This document shows positions 23,097 to 34,260 of a stretch of DNA of 64,000 bases, one piece after another. Under the pieces are notes generated by a model, which had not been told where the DNA came from, did no database searches, and saw only the letters and a program-made list of their open reading frames with translations. The stretch's first letter is position 1; every line of letters begins with the position of its first letter. Source of the DNA: Steromphala cineraria (lineage: Eukaryota > Mollusca > Gastropoda > Trochida > Trochidae); contig OU744731.1 in assembly GCA_916613615.1 (NCBI GenBank), positions 52,614,645 through 52,678,644 on the forward strand, written 5' to 3'. Both the position numbers and the translations under genes were made by a program.

Positions 23097-24158
23097 TCAA
23101 CAGCAGCAGCAGCAGAGAGCCAGGAGTGTGAGTCTGAACTGCTTGTTGTAGCAGAAGTAGAGGATGAGGTGGAGGGCATAGTGCAGGAAGAAGCTCACAC
23201 TGAACAGGTTGTACAGACTCACAAACATCCGACTGTTTGGGTTGATCCAGCCCGGCAGCACATACCCGAGCAGGTCCAGCATACAGAATGGGGTGGTGAA
23301 TATCACATACACACTGATTATGAGGATCAACAGTTTGGACAAGGCTATCTCCTCCTTTATCTTCCTATTGAGGGTGAGTCCGCTGGAATGTTTGACGGAC
23401 ATATACCGTCTCGTCATGGTCGATCGTTTGGTCCTGCAGCTTAACGTTACAGAGGTCGTGAGCATCATGAAATAAGGAAGGAACAGGGTTATTGTTTTCA
23501 CATACCAGAAATACATTGTGTTGTACTCGGGCGTCTTTGTTGAATCTGTTTTTGAAGAGATGAGCACTGTTACATTACTTGAATGATCATACACGTCTGC
23601 TGCAGCATATTCCCAGAATCGAGGAAGAGCACTCACCAGCCCTACACAAAACACCATCACAACCACCACACCTGCCTGAGCAGACGTGCACAAAGTACTG
23701 GAGCGAGTTGCAGACACGGTGAGTGCTCGCTCAAAGCTCATCATGACTATGAGCCAGATGGTGGTATACCAGAACCAGTCCCGACAGCTGATCGCGTACC
23801 CCTGGATGTGGGAGAGGATCGGGTGGTATCCTATGTAGTGCTGGAGGACCAGTAGCACGGTACAGCAGATGAGCAGGATGGTGGCTATAGACAGACCCAG
23901 TAGGTAGGTATCCAGGGACATCCGGATCTGCTTGGAGAGCACAATCACGCTGATCACCTCCGTCACAAACGCGAAGGAGATGATGACCGGGAGAGCCAGG
24001 AAACAGAAGTAGTCGCTGATCTCCATCCAGTACAGAGTCGTGTTGGCAGGCTGCAGACCATTATTACACAGAGTATGAGTCGTCAAACAGTGCTTGAGTG
24101 GTGGGATCAGGAAAGGAAAATCATTCTTTGGATACAACTCAAAATATGGCATCCTCAT
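23097..24158 (-). CDS. Divergent rhodopsin-family (class A) GPCR, FMRFamide-receptor-like, single exon
   Basis: A 353-residue seven-transmembrane receptor of the plasma membrane, presumably coupling a neuropeptide-type ligand to G proteins. Approximate helices: TM1 48-74, TM2 83-107, TM3 127-148, TM4 161-179, TM5 218-241, TM6 272-299, TM7 312-337. The ectodomain has N-glycosylation sequons at N39 and, in loop 2, N195. C125 precedes TM3, but loop 2 has no partner cysteine. E143-R144-A145 takes the DRY position, P228 is in TM5 and P290 in TM6. The LCT...LPRFWEY stretch after TM3 and through TM4 (157-184) recalls invertebrate FMRFamide-type receptors, from memory. Several canonical residues are missing: TM1 Asn is E67, TM2 Asp is T93, the TM6 CWxP Trp is T288, and TM7 NPxxY reads HLxxY (330-334). 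The start is supported by an in-frame TAA four codons upstream and an A at -3. The C-terminus ends in five cysteines encoded by a TGC run, possible palmitoylation sites. The GPCR call is firm; the ligand class is inference. Confidence 0.92.
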   Translation of the reverse strand: MRMPYFELYPKNDFPFLIPPLKHCLTTHTLCNNGLQPANTTLYWMEISDYFCFLALPVIISFAFVTEVISVIVLSKQIRMSLDTYLLGLSIATILLICCTVLLVLQHYIGYHPILSHIQGYAISCRDWFWYTTIWLIVMMSFERALTVSATRSSTLCTSAQAGVVVVMVFCVGLVSALPRFWEYAAADVYDHSSNVTVLISSKTDSTKTPEYNTMYFWYVKTITLFLPYFMMLTTSVTLSCRTKRSTMTRRYMSVKHSSGLTLNRKIKEEIALSKLLILIISVYVIFTTPFCMLDLLGYVLPGWINPNSRMFVSLYNLFSVSFFLHYALHLILYFCYNKQFRLTLLALCCCCC

Positions 24159-24764
24159 TTTGCTTGATTAGCAGACCAAACTCCTTCACACAAAGTTCAC
24201 TAAAAGTCAATAAGCTATGAATATTTCATGTGTCTTTTGTGATCCTAATCTGTGAACCTTTCCTATTGATTAGCAAATGTCATTGTTAAATCCAAATTTC
24301 CTTCACTAGAGTATCGACTTCCTAGGATAAGAGAAGATCATCTCCAGTCATCAAAAGACACAAGCCAGCATGGAAGCAGAGAAGAAAGTAATTAGACCTG
24401 TACCCACTGACACGGACTCTGCGTGTAGTAGAGGAGTTGGCACACAAGTTGGTCCGGACTCCCCACATTAATCTGTGGACCTCACACTGCCTGTTGCTAC
24501 AGTACCCTCCTCTCTATCTCTTCCAACACCAATTGTACAACAAAGGATATTTCTTTGTGTATTGATTTTCCTGAATCTGATTGGGCTGAGGCCCTCCTTA
24601 AGTTGTCACATGCGGGAGTCCTGTCGTGTCGAGCGGCCGCAATCGGCCTCACTGTAGACAAAGCTGCACACCTAATGGAATTGATGCTGTATCTTCCCAC
24701 TCTGAAAAGATAAAGAAGAAAAATGAGTCCAATTTGATACCAAATCTCTTTCGGAGTGTTAGTC
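24159..24764. other. Upstream flank of the GPCR, possible promoter and 5' UTR
   Basis: About 600 bp directly upstream of the receptor start. It includes a GC-richer stretch at 24600-24670 with a GCGGCCGC site, unusual for this AT-rich window. No clear TATA box or splice acceptor settles where the transcript begins. The small open frames on both strands have no recognisable content. Confidence 0.3.
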
Positions 24765-25046
24765 TGAGAAGAACGTAGACTTTCATCCCTGCATAATTAC
24801 TTACATGTCCCGTTCTCGGTGTCAAGTCTAAAACAAGAGAAGCCAGACTTTTTACCTACACATTAACTTACATGACCCACTCTGGGTGTCAAGTCTAAAA
24901 CGAAGAAGCCAGACTTTTTCACCTACACCTGTCACACTTGTAGTCTTGAGGTAGAGAATGTAGACTTTTATTCATACATATTTACCTACATCTCCCACTT
25001 GCAGTGGTAATCTGCACCTAGAGAAAATAGACTCTTGTCCCTACAT
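24765..25046. repeat. Degenerate older units of the 55-bp array
   Basis: Four diverged units with the same order of motifs (TAGACTTTT, then CCTACA, then CTCCCACTTGCAGTG or CCCACTCTGGGTGTCAAGTC) precede the homogeneous array on its GPCR-proximal side. They lack the CACGTG core. The gradient from diverged to identical units suggests expansion from the distal side. Confidence 0.65.
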
Positions 25047-25595
25047 CTCCAACATGCAGTGTGAGTCTGAAGGAAGAAAAAATAGACTCTTGTCCCTACA
25101 TCTCCCACGTGCAGTGTGAGTCTGAAGGAAGAGAAAATAGACTCTTGTCCCTACATCTCCCACGTGCAGTGTGAGTCTGAAGGAAGAGAAAATAGACTCT
25201 TGTCCCTACATCTCCCACGTGCAGTGTGAGTCTGAAGGAAGAGAAAATAGACTCTTGTCCCTACATCTCCCACGTGCAGTGTGAGTCTGAAGGAAGAAAA
25301 AATAGACTCTTGTCCCTACATCTCCCACGTGCAGTGTGAGTCTGAAGGAAGAGAAAATAGACTCTTGTCCCTACATCTCCCACGTGCAGTGTGAGTCTGA
25401 AGGAAGAAAAAATAGACTCTTGTCCCTACATCTCCCACGTGCAGTGTGAGTCTGAAGGAAGAAAAAATAGACTCTTGTCCCTACATCTCCCACGTGCAGT
25501 GTGAGTCTGAAGGAAGAAAAAATAGACTCTTGTCCCTACATCTCCCACGTGCAGTGTGAGTCTGAAGGAAGAGAAAATAGACTCTTGTCCCACTC
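25047..25595. repeat. 55-bp minisatellite with nine CACGTG E-boxes, upstream of the GPCR
   Basis: A tandem array of a 55-bp unit. Nine units carry a perfect CACGTG palindrome, at 25106, 25161, 25216, 25271, 25326, 25381, 25436, 25491 and 25546. The first unit (25047) has CAACATG instead. Units differ only at a few positions (GAGAAAA versus GAAAAAA). The array lies about 0.95-1.4 kb upstream of the GPCR start codon, since the gene reads leftward. Short open frames here are repeats of the same motif and not genes. A regulatory role is inference. Confidence 0.9.
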
Positions 25596-26261
25596 TGGGA
25601 GTTTTGGCTCTAACAGATTATCATACCTACATAGTCTGTTGCATATCCAACTCTGGATCATGAGAGGCATTCTCTTATATAAATTCTCTTACATTCCCCC
25701 TCTCACTGCCCAGATTTTCTTCCCTCTGCTCAAAATGATAGTGTTAGACTTGATGAATTAATCATTAGACTGGGAGCAGTTCCATTCAGGCATCTCATTC
25801 TTCCAATAGTTATCTAATGGCTGTTTCAAATTCATGGCATGACTGAGCGAGCTTTTTTAAACCCCGAGAAATCAAAAAACATTTACATATTGATTGAGCT
25901 TGTAGCCGTGACACTGTAAAAACATTGAATGAATTTTTAAGAGATAAGTAAATATTGCTTTTCTGTTAATGCAGTCTAGCTCCCCTGAAACCATTTACTT
26001 TAAAAGCGTTCAGGGGTGTTAGATCAACTGCTAAGTTTGCACTTCTCTATCAATTCATATCAGGCACACTCCATGGAATCGGAGCTGAATTTTTATAAGG
26101 CAAATGAAATGAAAATGATAATTTCCGTAGAAATTTTCCAATCAACAATTCTAATTCAAATTAAGAGAGAGAAAAACTTGAAGTTGTAGAAAGATTTCCC
26201 CTTGAGGTTCAACTAAAAGAAAGACAAATACTTGTAATATTTTGATTGTATTAAGAATGAG

Positions 26262-26500
26262 ACATTGAGAGTGGTTGAGAGAGAGAGGATGACAGAGAGA
26301 GAGAGAGAAAATGAGATTAAGACGATGAGAGAGAGAGAGAGGATGGGAGAGACAGAGAGGATGAGAGAGACAGAGAAAGGATGAGAGACACAGAGAAAGG
26401 ATGAGAGACAGAGAAAGGATGAGAGAGAGATAAGATGAGAGAGATTGACATAAGACAGAGACACAGACAGAAAGAGACAGAGAGACAAAGAAGACAGATA
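26262..26500. repeat. GA-rich microsatellite and (GAGAGACAGAGAAAGGAT)n
   Basis: A purine-rich stretch of GAGA with interspersed GGATGAGAGACAGAGAAA units. The Ser/Leu-rich minus-strand frames here are low-complexity translations and not genes. Confidence 0.9.
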
Positions 26501-29114
26501 CAGATATAAGTATTTATAAAGAAATGAGTCATAGGAACTAAACTAAACTGTAATCCTTTATTATGCCACATATACTAACTTTGGTGCATTTGCATTTTGA
26601 ATTGTAATTGACTTCGAATCTCAATCTATGATTCTCATTTCATCAATTTGAACTCATTCAGGATGATTGGTTTTTCATTTATTCTGATTTTTGAAGCTTC
26701 AATGTTGTATATAATTGCACAGAAAAATAACAGTAAAAAAGATTTTCCTAGGTTTTTTTTCCTTTTTTACCAGCTAATTAAATATTCAAGAAAGTGATAT
26801 TTGTATTACTTTAAACAGGATAATACGAAATGTAGAAAATATAAAGGGGTTGTCATAAACATGTTCTAAGAAAAAGATAAAACGCTTTTAAGCATCAAGT
26901 TCAACATAAAAATTATAATTTTGAAAAAATCATTTATGTCATTAACTGTTTTTCCCTTAAATTGAATCACATTTGATCTCTGCTTGTCCACCACAATATT
27001 GTGAAACATTGACTGGTTTTCATCTTTTAACGACATAATAAAGTTCAATGTTTCGGAAAGATGTCTCAAAGTTAAAAAGAAGACACTGTTATTATCAGCT
27101 TGACTCTCGGTTTCGTCTTTCATCTTCCGCTGGAGGCCATTATTACTTCTTTACAATGAAACCCTTTTTGCACTTTGATATAATTTCCAATTTCCTAGAC
27201 ATGAAATTGCAAACACATTAAAAGCTGCTGGAGATTCTACAGAGAATGATTGAGAAGTCATTCAATTCTCACTCCCTCTTCAAGCCCTTTGTAGCCACTG
27301 ACTCTCCCCTTTGCATGTTGGGGCCACCAACTAGGAGATCAAACGTTGATTTCCTTATCATTGCATCTGTAACCGGGGGGAGGGACCTTGATGTTATGTA
27401 ATTATATGTTGGAGCAGCGGCTAGCGGTTATTGTGGGGTCTCCTGCCTCGAGCTTTGAGAGTTCTCTGTTGGTTACGTGGTAGGCGTTCGGCTCCCTCAT
27501 TCTGTATTACGAGGTTAAACCTTCACCATAGACTGGCGCTAATATGGTTATCTTATGAGACAAATCAATCAAAGAAAGTTCCAAGAATGGTAATTTGCCA
27601 TGGTAACTAATAAGAAATACCAATCAGTTTTCCTTATGAAACGTCTTGTGAATATTTATTTGTTGTAAAGGGTAACATTGCGTGGCGTCAATAGGATCAT
27701 AAACTATTGCTTTCTCTTCTGTGATTGTCTTTGATTAAGGAGATTCAGGAGTTTGTGTTTTTACCTGACGTTTGTCCGTCTGCCTGTGTTAAATTTGACT
27801 TTTGATCGGTCTGTGATTAGCCTTTCAATTTATATATCATTTCAAACTTTAGGAACCATGAATGTTAAAGGCACCACTCGAGCGGCTTTCATCCGCCATT
27901 TTGAAAGGTTAGCATTGTGAGAAAACAAATGTGCTGTAATATGCTTATCCATTAACAAAATTAAGTAATAACTTCTTGATTGATTGAAGAGGAGCATATT
28001 TACAAATAATTCATAATAAAAGTTATCAGTTGAGACAGCATTTTGTCGTTATAATGCATTCCACGATCATAGCTTTGATGATTGGCTTCATTTCATGATG
28101 TTTTTATTTTTTGAGCAATACACTTTATTTTTTATCAAAATGTCAAATCTTTAACAACTAAAATGCCTATCTCACAAACATATATGAAATTAAGTGTGAA
28201 ATTATTATTTTGAAATCATATATAATTGTAAACAGAAAAGTCCTCCTGAATTTCATTTCCACAATAAATACCCCGCTTGAATGGTCCTTTTAATTCAGAT
28301 TAGCCTCAGTTTTCTGTTCATTTAAAAAAGGCCAAATGTCACATAAAAATAATCAGATGGCAAAAAATTGCAATTCTCTTTTTTCATGTGATCTTCATTA
28401 AAGGTGTTCAATAAGGCTTCTATGTTAAAGAGAGTTTGCTGCTTATTATCATTATTTGTATGAAGATTGCAATACTATTGCCATGACATTTCTAATGTTG
28501 AGACATTTATAAAAACAATTTGATGAAGATTCCAGGAAACAATTACCTAAATGTTAGTAGACACTATTTGTAATAAGATATTGATCATTATCTATTGCCT
28601 GAATACTTCTCCATCGTCTATGAATATCATATCTATAATATATTGAGTATCTGCGTCACATACCACAACAATGTCTGAGCTAGATTTCATTTCTTCATAA
28701 TAACCACCAGTGTAATGAACTCCATCAAGCTATGAGATGATCTCTGGAATGAGGTTATTGCTCTGATTTACGTAAATATCACTCAGACAGCGTGAGATAA
28801 CTTTGTACACAGCCAACATTACAAAGAAACAGAGATTAGTACAACACTTGATAGATTTCTGAAAGAAGCTGACATGACTGTGAGGGGAATCATCAATCAT
28901 TGTTAAAGTCTCTCTATTAGTCCCATGATTACAGTGCTGAGAATTCAAGCCACGGCAAGTTGGTCTGAATAGGACGTCATCACAGAGGCCAGACTTCATC
29001 AAGAAGCCAGTAGCAGTAACACCCTCATCAGACCTATGTAAATCCTCTCTCACCTCTATAATGTGTCCCGGTCTCTGTTTGATAAGGAACCACCTCCGTC
29101 AGTCCATAGTAGAT
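26501..29114. other. Intergenic, no confirmed gene
   Basis: Apart from the possible tRNA-like head at 27480, the stretch is unique. The minus-strand frame at 28730-29053 (107 codons, seven Cys including a CCxxxC) is the most gene-like but has no family match and no clear splice sites. Confidence 0.35.
27480..27535 (+). mobile_element. Possible tRNA-like SINE head
   Basis: GTGGTAGGCGTTCGGCTCCC followed 20 bp later by GAGGTTAAACCTTC resembles an A box and a B box at SINE spacing. No body of the known families follows. Confidence 0.3.
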
Positions 29115-29645
29115 TAATGTGTCCAATTTCTCTGACAATGTTTGCATGACTTCTCACAAACTTCTCTGACAATGTTTGAAAGCATCTTACATGACTTCTT
29201 ATGATTTTTTCTGACCATCTTTGCATTGATTTCTCATAACCTTGTCTGGCAATGTTTGCATGGCTTCTCACAAAATTCTCTGGTAATGTTTGCATGGCTT
29301 CTCACAAAATTCTCTGGCAATGTTTGCATGGCTTCTCACAAAATTCTCTGGCAATGTTTGCATGGCTTCTCACAAAAGTCTCTGGCAATGTTTGCATGGC
29401 TTCTCACAAAATTCTCTGGCAATGTTTGCACGACTTCTCACAATCTTATCTAGCAATGTTTGCATTGACTTCTCACGACCTTGTCAGGTGGTGTTTGAAT
29501 GACTTTTCACAAACTTCTCTGGCAATGTTTGGATTACTTTTCACAAACTTCTCTGGCAATCTTTGCATGGCTTCTAACAAACTTCTCTGGCAATGTTTGC
29601 ATGACTTCCCACAATTCGTCTGGCGATGTTTGAATGACTTCTCAC
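29115..29645. repeat. 34-bp minisatellite, about 14 units
   Basis: Unit TTCTCTGGCAATGTTTGCAT + GGCTTCTCACAAAA. The five central units (29270-29430) are nearly identical; outer units are diverged. Because 34 is not a multiple of three, the array is open in several frames with the same peptide words, which explains three overlapping apparent ORFs on the plus strand. Confidence 0.9.
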
Positions 29646-30555
29646 TTCTCGACCTTTATTATCTGTAGGTATAAGTTTCTTGTGGCTTGAAAATTGTATT
29701 AATTACAATTCAAAATGGACAATTTGACCTGACAAGTGCTAGAGCGAAAAATGAGAATGTTCTTTTATTGTCCTGTCTTGATAGTATTTTTTTCACTAGT
29801 TTCACTTTTGATAAATGTTGATGATACAGATCAAGCTAGTTCTATGCTATTGTAATAGTCAAGCAGCAACTTAAACATTTTATAATCAAAATCCTTTTTC
29901 TCGATTGTTATATTGTAAACATCAATACAATTTTTTTTTAACATTTTAAAATGAATTAGATCTTTTTCAGTCAAAACACAAGTTTTATCAAAACAGTAAT
30001 TGAACAGGCAGGTGTTGCATTACTTTCTTCCAAGTGTATACTATTGAATGATTTCACTGACCCACATGGCTGCAGGCGACATGGGTTGTTCTGCAAATAG
30101 TTTACAGAATCATTATGTTTTGATTACAACTCTAAATTCTGAATAGACAAATGTATCAATCAATATTTGAAGAAAATGTTTCATTCAGAGAATTTAATGG
30201 CTTTCCTAGTCCAAATCACTGAGCCTACTCAAACTCTGAATATGGATCCCCTGTAGGCAGTTAAAGGCTTGCTCTTCGAAATACTGATGTTTGCTCTGGC
30301 TTTGGCGGATTGTGTAAAGCTAACATTTTCAAAATTGTTCAATTTTTGAAATTTAATTCTATTTCATTGAATATCATGAAAGGAATATCTATATTTTTAG
30401 AACTGCTTTTCAACTTAAAATTCTTTAATTCTCAAAATTTATGAAATACCCTTTTTACATTTACAATTCATTATTTACTTGTCATGTTTTAGAATTACAA
30501 TACTCAAGTTTTGAGACAAATCACTAAATGGGTCTTCCTATTTATTTCAAAGGCT

Positions 30556-30925
30556 TTAAAGGGGCAGTAGCACATTTTTAGGGGGAATATAAGGTGAGGT
30601 CAGGAAAATGAAAATTAATGGTTCCAATTGAAAGACAATGTGTTTAAACTAAATGAAGCAGTAATAATTCAAATATACAACATAAAGTTTAGCCATGCGA
30701 TTCCTTTTTCTTACACAAAATGAATTAAAGGTGTTCACACAAAATGGCCACCAATGGATTTTATGTGAATCTTCATACTTTGTCCTCTGACTATGGAAGA
30801 TTGGCTTGTGTAATGAGATTTATGACACTGTCAAAATAATACATTTTAACTTAACATTAACTTACAATTACCAGTGAAATGTTTAAAATATAAAATTATC
30901 AAAAAATGTGCTACTGCCCCTTTAA
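30556..30925. mobile_element. TTAA-flanked MITE, copy 3
   Basis: Ends TTAA-AGGGGCAGTAGCAC and GTGCTACTGCCCCT-TTAA, 370 bp, both TTAA sites intact. A 15-bp insertion relative to copy 1 lies near the right arm. Confidence 0.85.
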
Positions 30926-31260
30926 AACCTGTGATGACCTTTATTTTTATATATTTTATCCATTTATCTTCCTTATTGATTATCTTTGTTGACCAAAATG
31001 GTAGTTGTTCATATGATGTATACATACATTCTTTTGAAATATATCACTTTGATGTATCATGTCATCTAATGACTATTAATTTGTTCTGGATGTAATCTTT
31101 GTTGATTCTAATGATAATGGTTCATAAAATTTAAGATTTCATTCTAGAATTTTATCCTTTACACACATTCATCTGCAAGAAGCATCAATCTGATATTCTA
31201 GTATCGGTTTTTAAAGATCAAAAACGCCTTGATGGCATGTGATCAGTGCAATACTCAATT

Positions 31261-31912
31261 GACCTCTATGAGAGAAGTTCAGCAACAATGGGTGCAGCTT
31301 GCTGGATGGGTGGGTGACCCACTCATTGGTTGATAATCTAATAGTTTGAAGGGTTGCTTTCCTGCCCCAAAGTGAGTCATGAGTTGAGAGACTTGTAGTG
31401 TGTAGCCCTTGGAGCATGTGATTGCTTAAAATTTAGCACATTATAAGAATCATTATTATCATTCTGCAATAAAGTATAGTTTCTGAGTGAAGTTCCAAAA
31501 CAATGATCCTTTATGTCAATAATGAGTATGTTATGACATCATTGGCTGTAGCCCTAGTCGGGAATTTTCAACTCATGGCCAAATGTGACCTCTATGAGAG
31601 AAGTTCAGCAACAATGGGTGCAGCTTGCTGGATGGGTGGGTGACCCACTCATTGGTTGATAATCTAATAGTTTGAAGGGTTGCTTTCCTGCCCCAAAGGG
31701 AGTCATGAGTTGAGAGACTTGTAGTGTGTAGCCCTTGGAGCATGTGATTGCTTAAAATTAAGCACATTATAAGAATCATTATTATCATTCTGCAATAAAG
31801 TATAGTTTCTGAGTGAAGTTTCAAAACAATGATCCTTTATATCAATAATGAGTATGTTATGACATCATTGGCTGTAGCCCTAGTCGGGTTTTTTCAACTC
31901 ATGGCCAAATAT
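31261..31912. repeat. 326-bp tandem duplication, nearly identical copies
   Basis: Copy 1 starts at 31261 and copy 2 at 31587, both with GACCTCTATGAGAGAAGTTC. Only about seven differences are seen across the unit. The minus-strand frame in each copy starts with the same peptide, a direct result of the duplication. Confidence 0.92.
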
Positions 31913-32324
31913 GATTCGCTGAGTGTTAATTTTGGAATAAAAATAACTCAAACAAGTTCAATCTGACTTATTAGAAAAGTAAACGCCAATCATGTAATAA
32001 AGTATAGTTTTGCCCAAAACAAGAATTATGTAAACATCAAAAGTCAGCTTCATACTTTGACTATAATAGTCGACAAAACTAAACTATATTGCAAAACACA
32101 AGATGATAAGGCTAAGTAGCAGGTGTTCAGTAGGAGTTTGTACATATAACTCATCAGTAGGTTCTCTCTCCAGATTACAGATTACTCCAGAGAGAAGGTC
32201 TTATCAGTCCTGGAATACTAACTAACCTATATGTTTTTACAATTTTTAAAAATTTAATGAATTTACTGTCCTGGTATCACAGGGATCTTCCTCACCTGAA
32301 TTTTTTTTAATCTCCTTACTATCA

Positions 32325-32520
32325 TTGGGTGCAATGCTATACTGAATTTCAGAGCAGTGACACCAATGATTTTCTAGTACCAGCCGATGCTCGCAGGTTT
32401 CACCAGATTGCATTATAAGTGACAATGGTGTTGCAGGCTTTCTCCCTGCAATAATACTAGTAACCGTGATATTAGTGAAATACATTAAACCCAAAATCAC
32501 CTCACCTCACCTCACCTATC
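32325..32520 (+). mobile_element. tRNA-derived SINE, 5'-truncated, intact ACCTC tail
   Basis: Starts in the body at GGGTGCAATGCTATACTGAA, without the tRNA head, and runs to (CACCT)n at 32503-32518. 5' truncation is usual for LINE-driven retroposition. Confidence 0.8.
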
Positions 32521-33435
32521 GTCCTATATCCTTAAATTTTGTAGGATATTCATTATCAACAATCTTCTCATAGATGCATTAGGGTGTAAGAAGAGGAGAT
32601 TTACTTATATCAAAAGAATAACTTCCTTGTTTATGATTAGTCATTTGTTTATAGAGATTCACAGAAGATTAGCTGCCAAGATAAACTGTCCAAGAATTCT
32701 CGAAATCGTTACAGTGTACTGTTCAAATGTCCAAATCTGGCGCACTAACATATCAACATCCCTGCATCAGTGATAACACATATTTAGGTTGTTAATAGGC
32801 TTCTTATATCTCCCCAAGAAGCCATGATCATCCCTTCTACTAATATTTTCTTATGTTATGAGATTGTGGAATGGCAGCCTTTAAATCCTTTAAAGCACAT
32901 AAATATATTTACAAGGTCAAGAAAATCCATGGAATCAGTGGCGTTGGTCATTTTGGTCCAATCTATCACAAGGATCAATGTTTCTTTGCTTAGCCTAGCC
33001 TTGGGGCACTGTCAGAGATCTCTTTAGTCTAATGAATAACACATTTAATATTTATTCCCCTGGTTCAGCATAGTCTGGGGTTTATTTTTGAGGTATATTA
33101 ATTTTGTATCTGATTGTCATTTGATCTGAAATTGTTTTCCAGTCAACTTGAAATTATTTATTACCTTTAAATGTTGTATTGAAAATTTCTAATCTGTCGT
33201 TCCTTCTTTCATTCAAACTCAAAGATGCTAATGAAAATGTGAAATTAAAACCATAAAACTATATTTCCTGAGGACATATTGTTATTTTACTTGAAAAATA
33301 GAGCATTTTGTTAAAAAAATACTTACTATGTGTATGCAACAGCTGATCACTGAAGAAGAAAGTCATATGAGAGTATTCCAGAAAAAGCTAACTATCTTCC
33401 TTGAATTTTTTTTTATGAGTTATATTTCGTAACTT

Positions 33436-33800
33436 TTAAAGGGACATTAGCACGTTTTTAGGGGGAATACAAGGTGATGTCAGGAAAATATAATTAAATG
33501 GTTCCAATTGAAAGACAACATATTAAAACTAAATGAAGCAGTAATAAATAAAATATATAATGTAACGTTCAGCCATGCAATTCCTTTTTCTTTCCCAAAA
33601 TGAATAAAAAGGTTTTTAAAAAAAATGACCGTCAATGGATTTTATGTGAATCCTCATAATTTGTCTTCTGACTATGGATGATTGGCTTGTGTAATGAGAT
33701 GTTTTACACTATCAAAATAATACATTTAGCATTAATTTACAATTATCAGTTAAATATTGAAAATATAAAATTTTCAAAAAAAGTGCTACTGCCCCTTTAA
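33436..33800. mobile_element. TTAA-flanked MITE, copy 4
   Basis: The left end has drifted to AGGGACATTAGCACG, while the right end GTGCTACTGCCCCT-TTAA is intact. 365 bp; the interior aligns with the other copies. Confidence 0.83.
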
Positions 33801-33889
33801 GAGGTGGATCATTCTGTTGACTATCATAAAATCAAGTTGACTACATGTCATTTTACTGTATACAACCATTCTTCAATGAATAAAGTTAA

Positions 33890-34260
33890 AAGTTGGGAGA
33901 TTCTCAGAAAAAGCCTTTTTGTTGAAAACATCTTTTGGTATATTTTGTTACAAAACGAATATGAGATTCTCAGAAAAAGCCTTTTCATTGAAAACATCTT
34001 TTGGCTTATGGTATTTCAAAACAAATATGATTTTATATCCGTCTACCTACTCTAAAACTAGGTAAAATTTCAAATTATATTAAAAGCTGGAACTTGACTT
34101 AAGGGTCATTATACTGTATGCATCTTTTTACTTCAATTTTGTTTTCAATTGAAAAAATCTTTTGGCAGATATGATACTTCAAAATAAATAGGATTTTATA
34201 TCCGTCTATCTACTCTTGAAGTCAAACTTCAGGATATTTAAAAGATGGAACTCAACTTTA
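33890..34260. repeat. Local duplications with CTTTTGGxxxxTATG words
   Basis: GAGATTCTCAGAAAAAGCCT occurs at 33898 and 33963 (65-bp tandem pair). ATTTTATATCCGTCTA(C/T)CTA occurs at 34030 and 34194 in a larger, 165-bp pair. The 83-codon frame here reflects the duplication. Confidence 0.75.

Noticed and set aside
23169..23855. Plus-strand frames of 88-91 codons opposite the GPCR
   Set aside because: Shadow frames of a real gene on the other strand, without their own features.
24983..25595. CRISPR-like array, because of regular 55-bp spacing
   Set aside because: The whole unit is repeated with no unique spacers, and the context is eukaryotic; it is a minisatellite.
26213..26571. Ser/Leu-rich minus-strand frames resembling a signal peptide or membrane protein
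   Set aside because: Translation of GA-rich simple sequence.
28730..29053. 107-codon minus-strand frame with seven Cys, considered as an insulin-like A chain (CCxxxC)
   Set aside because: The spacing to the next cysteine is 13 residues instead of 8, there is no B-chain CG motif and no signal peptide, so the family call fails.
29226..29668. Three overlapping plus-strand frames of 70-138 codons
   Set aside because: All are translations of the 34-bp minisatellite in different phases, with the same words recurring; no gene signal.
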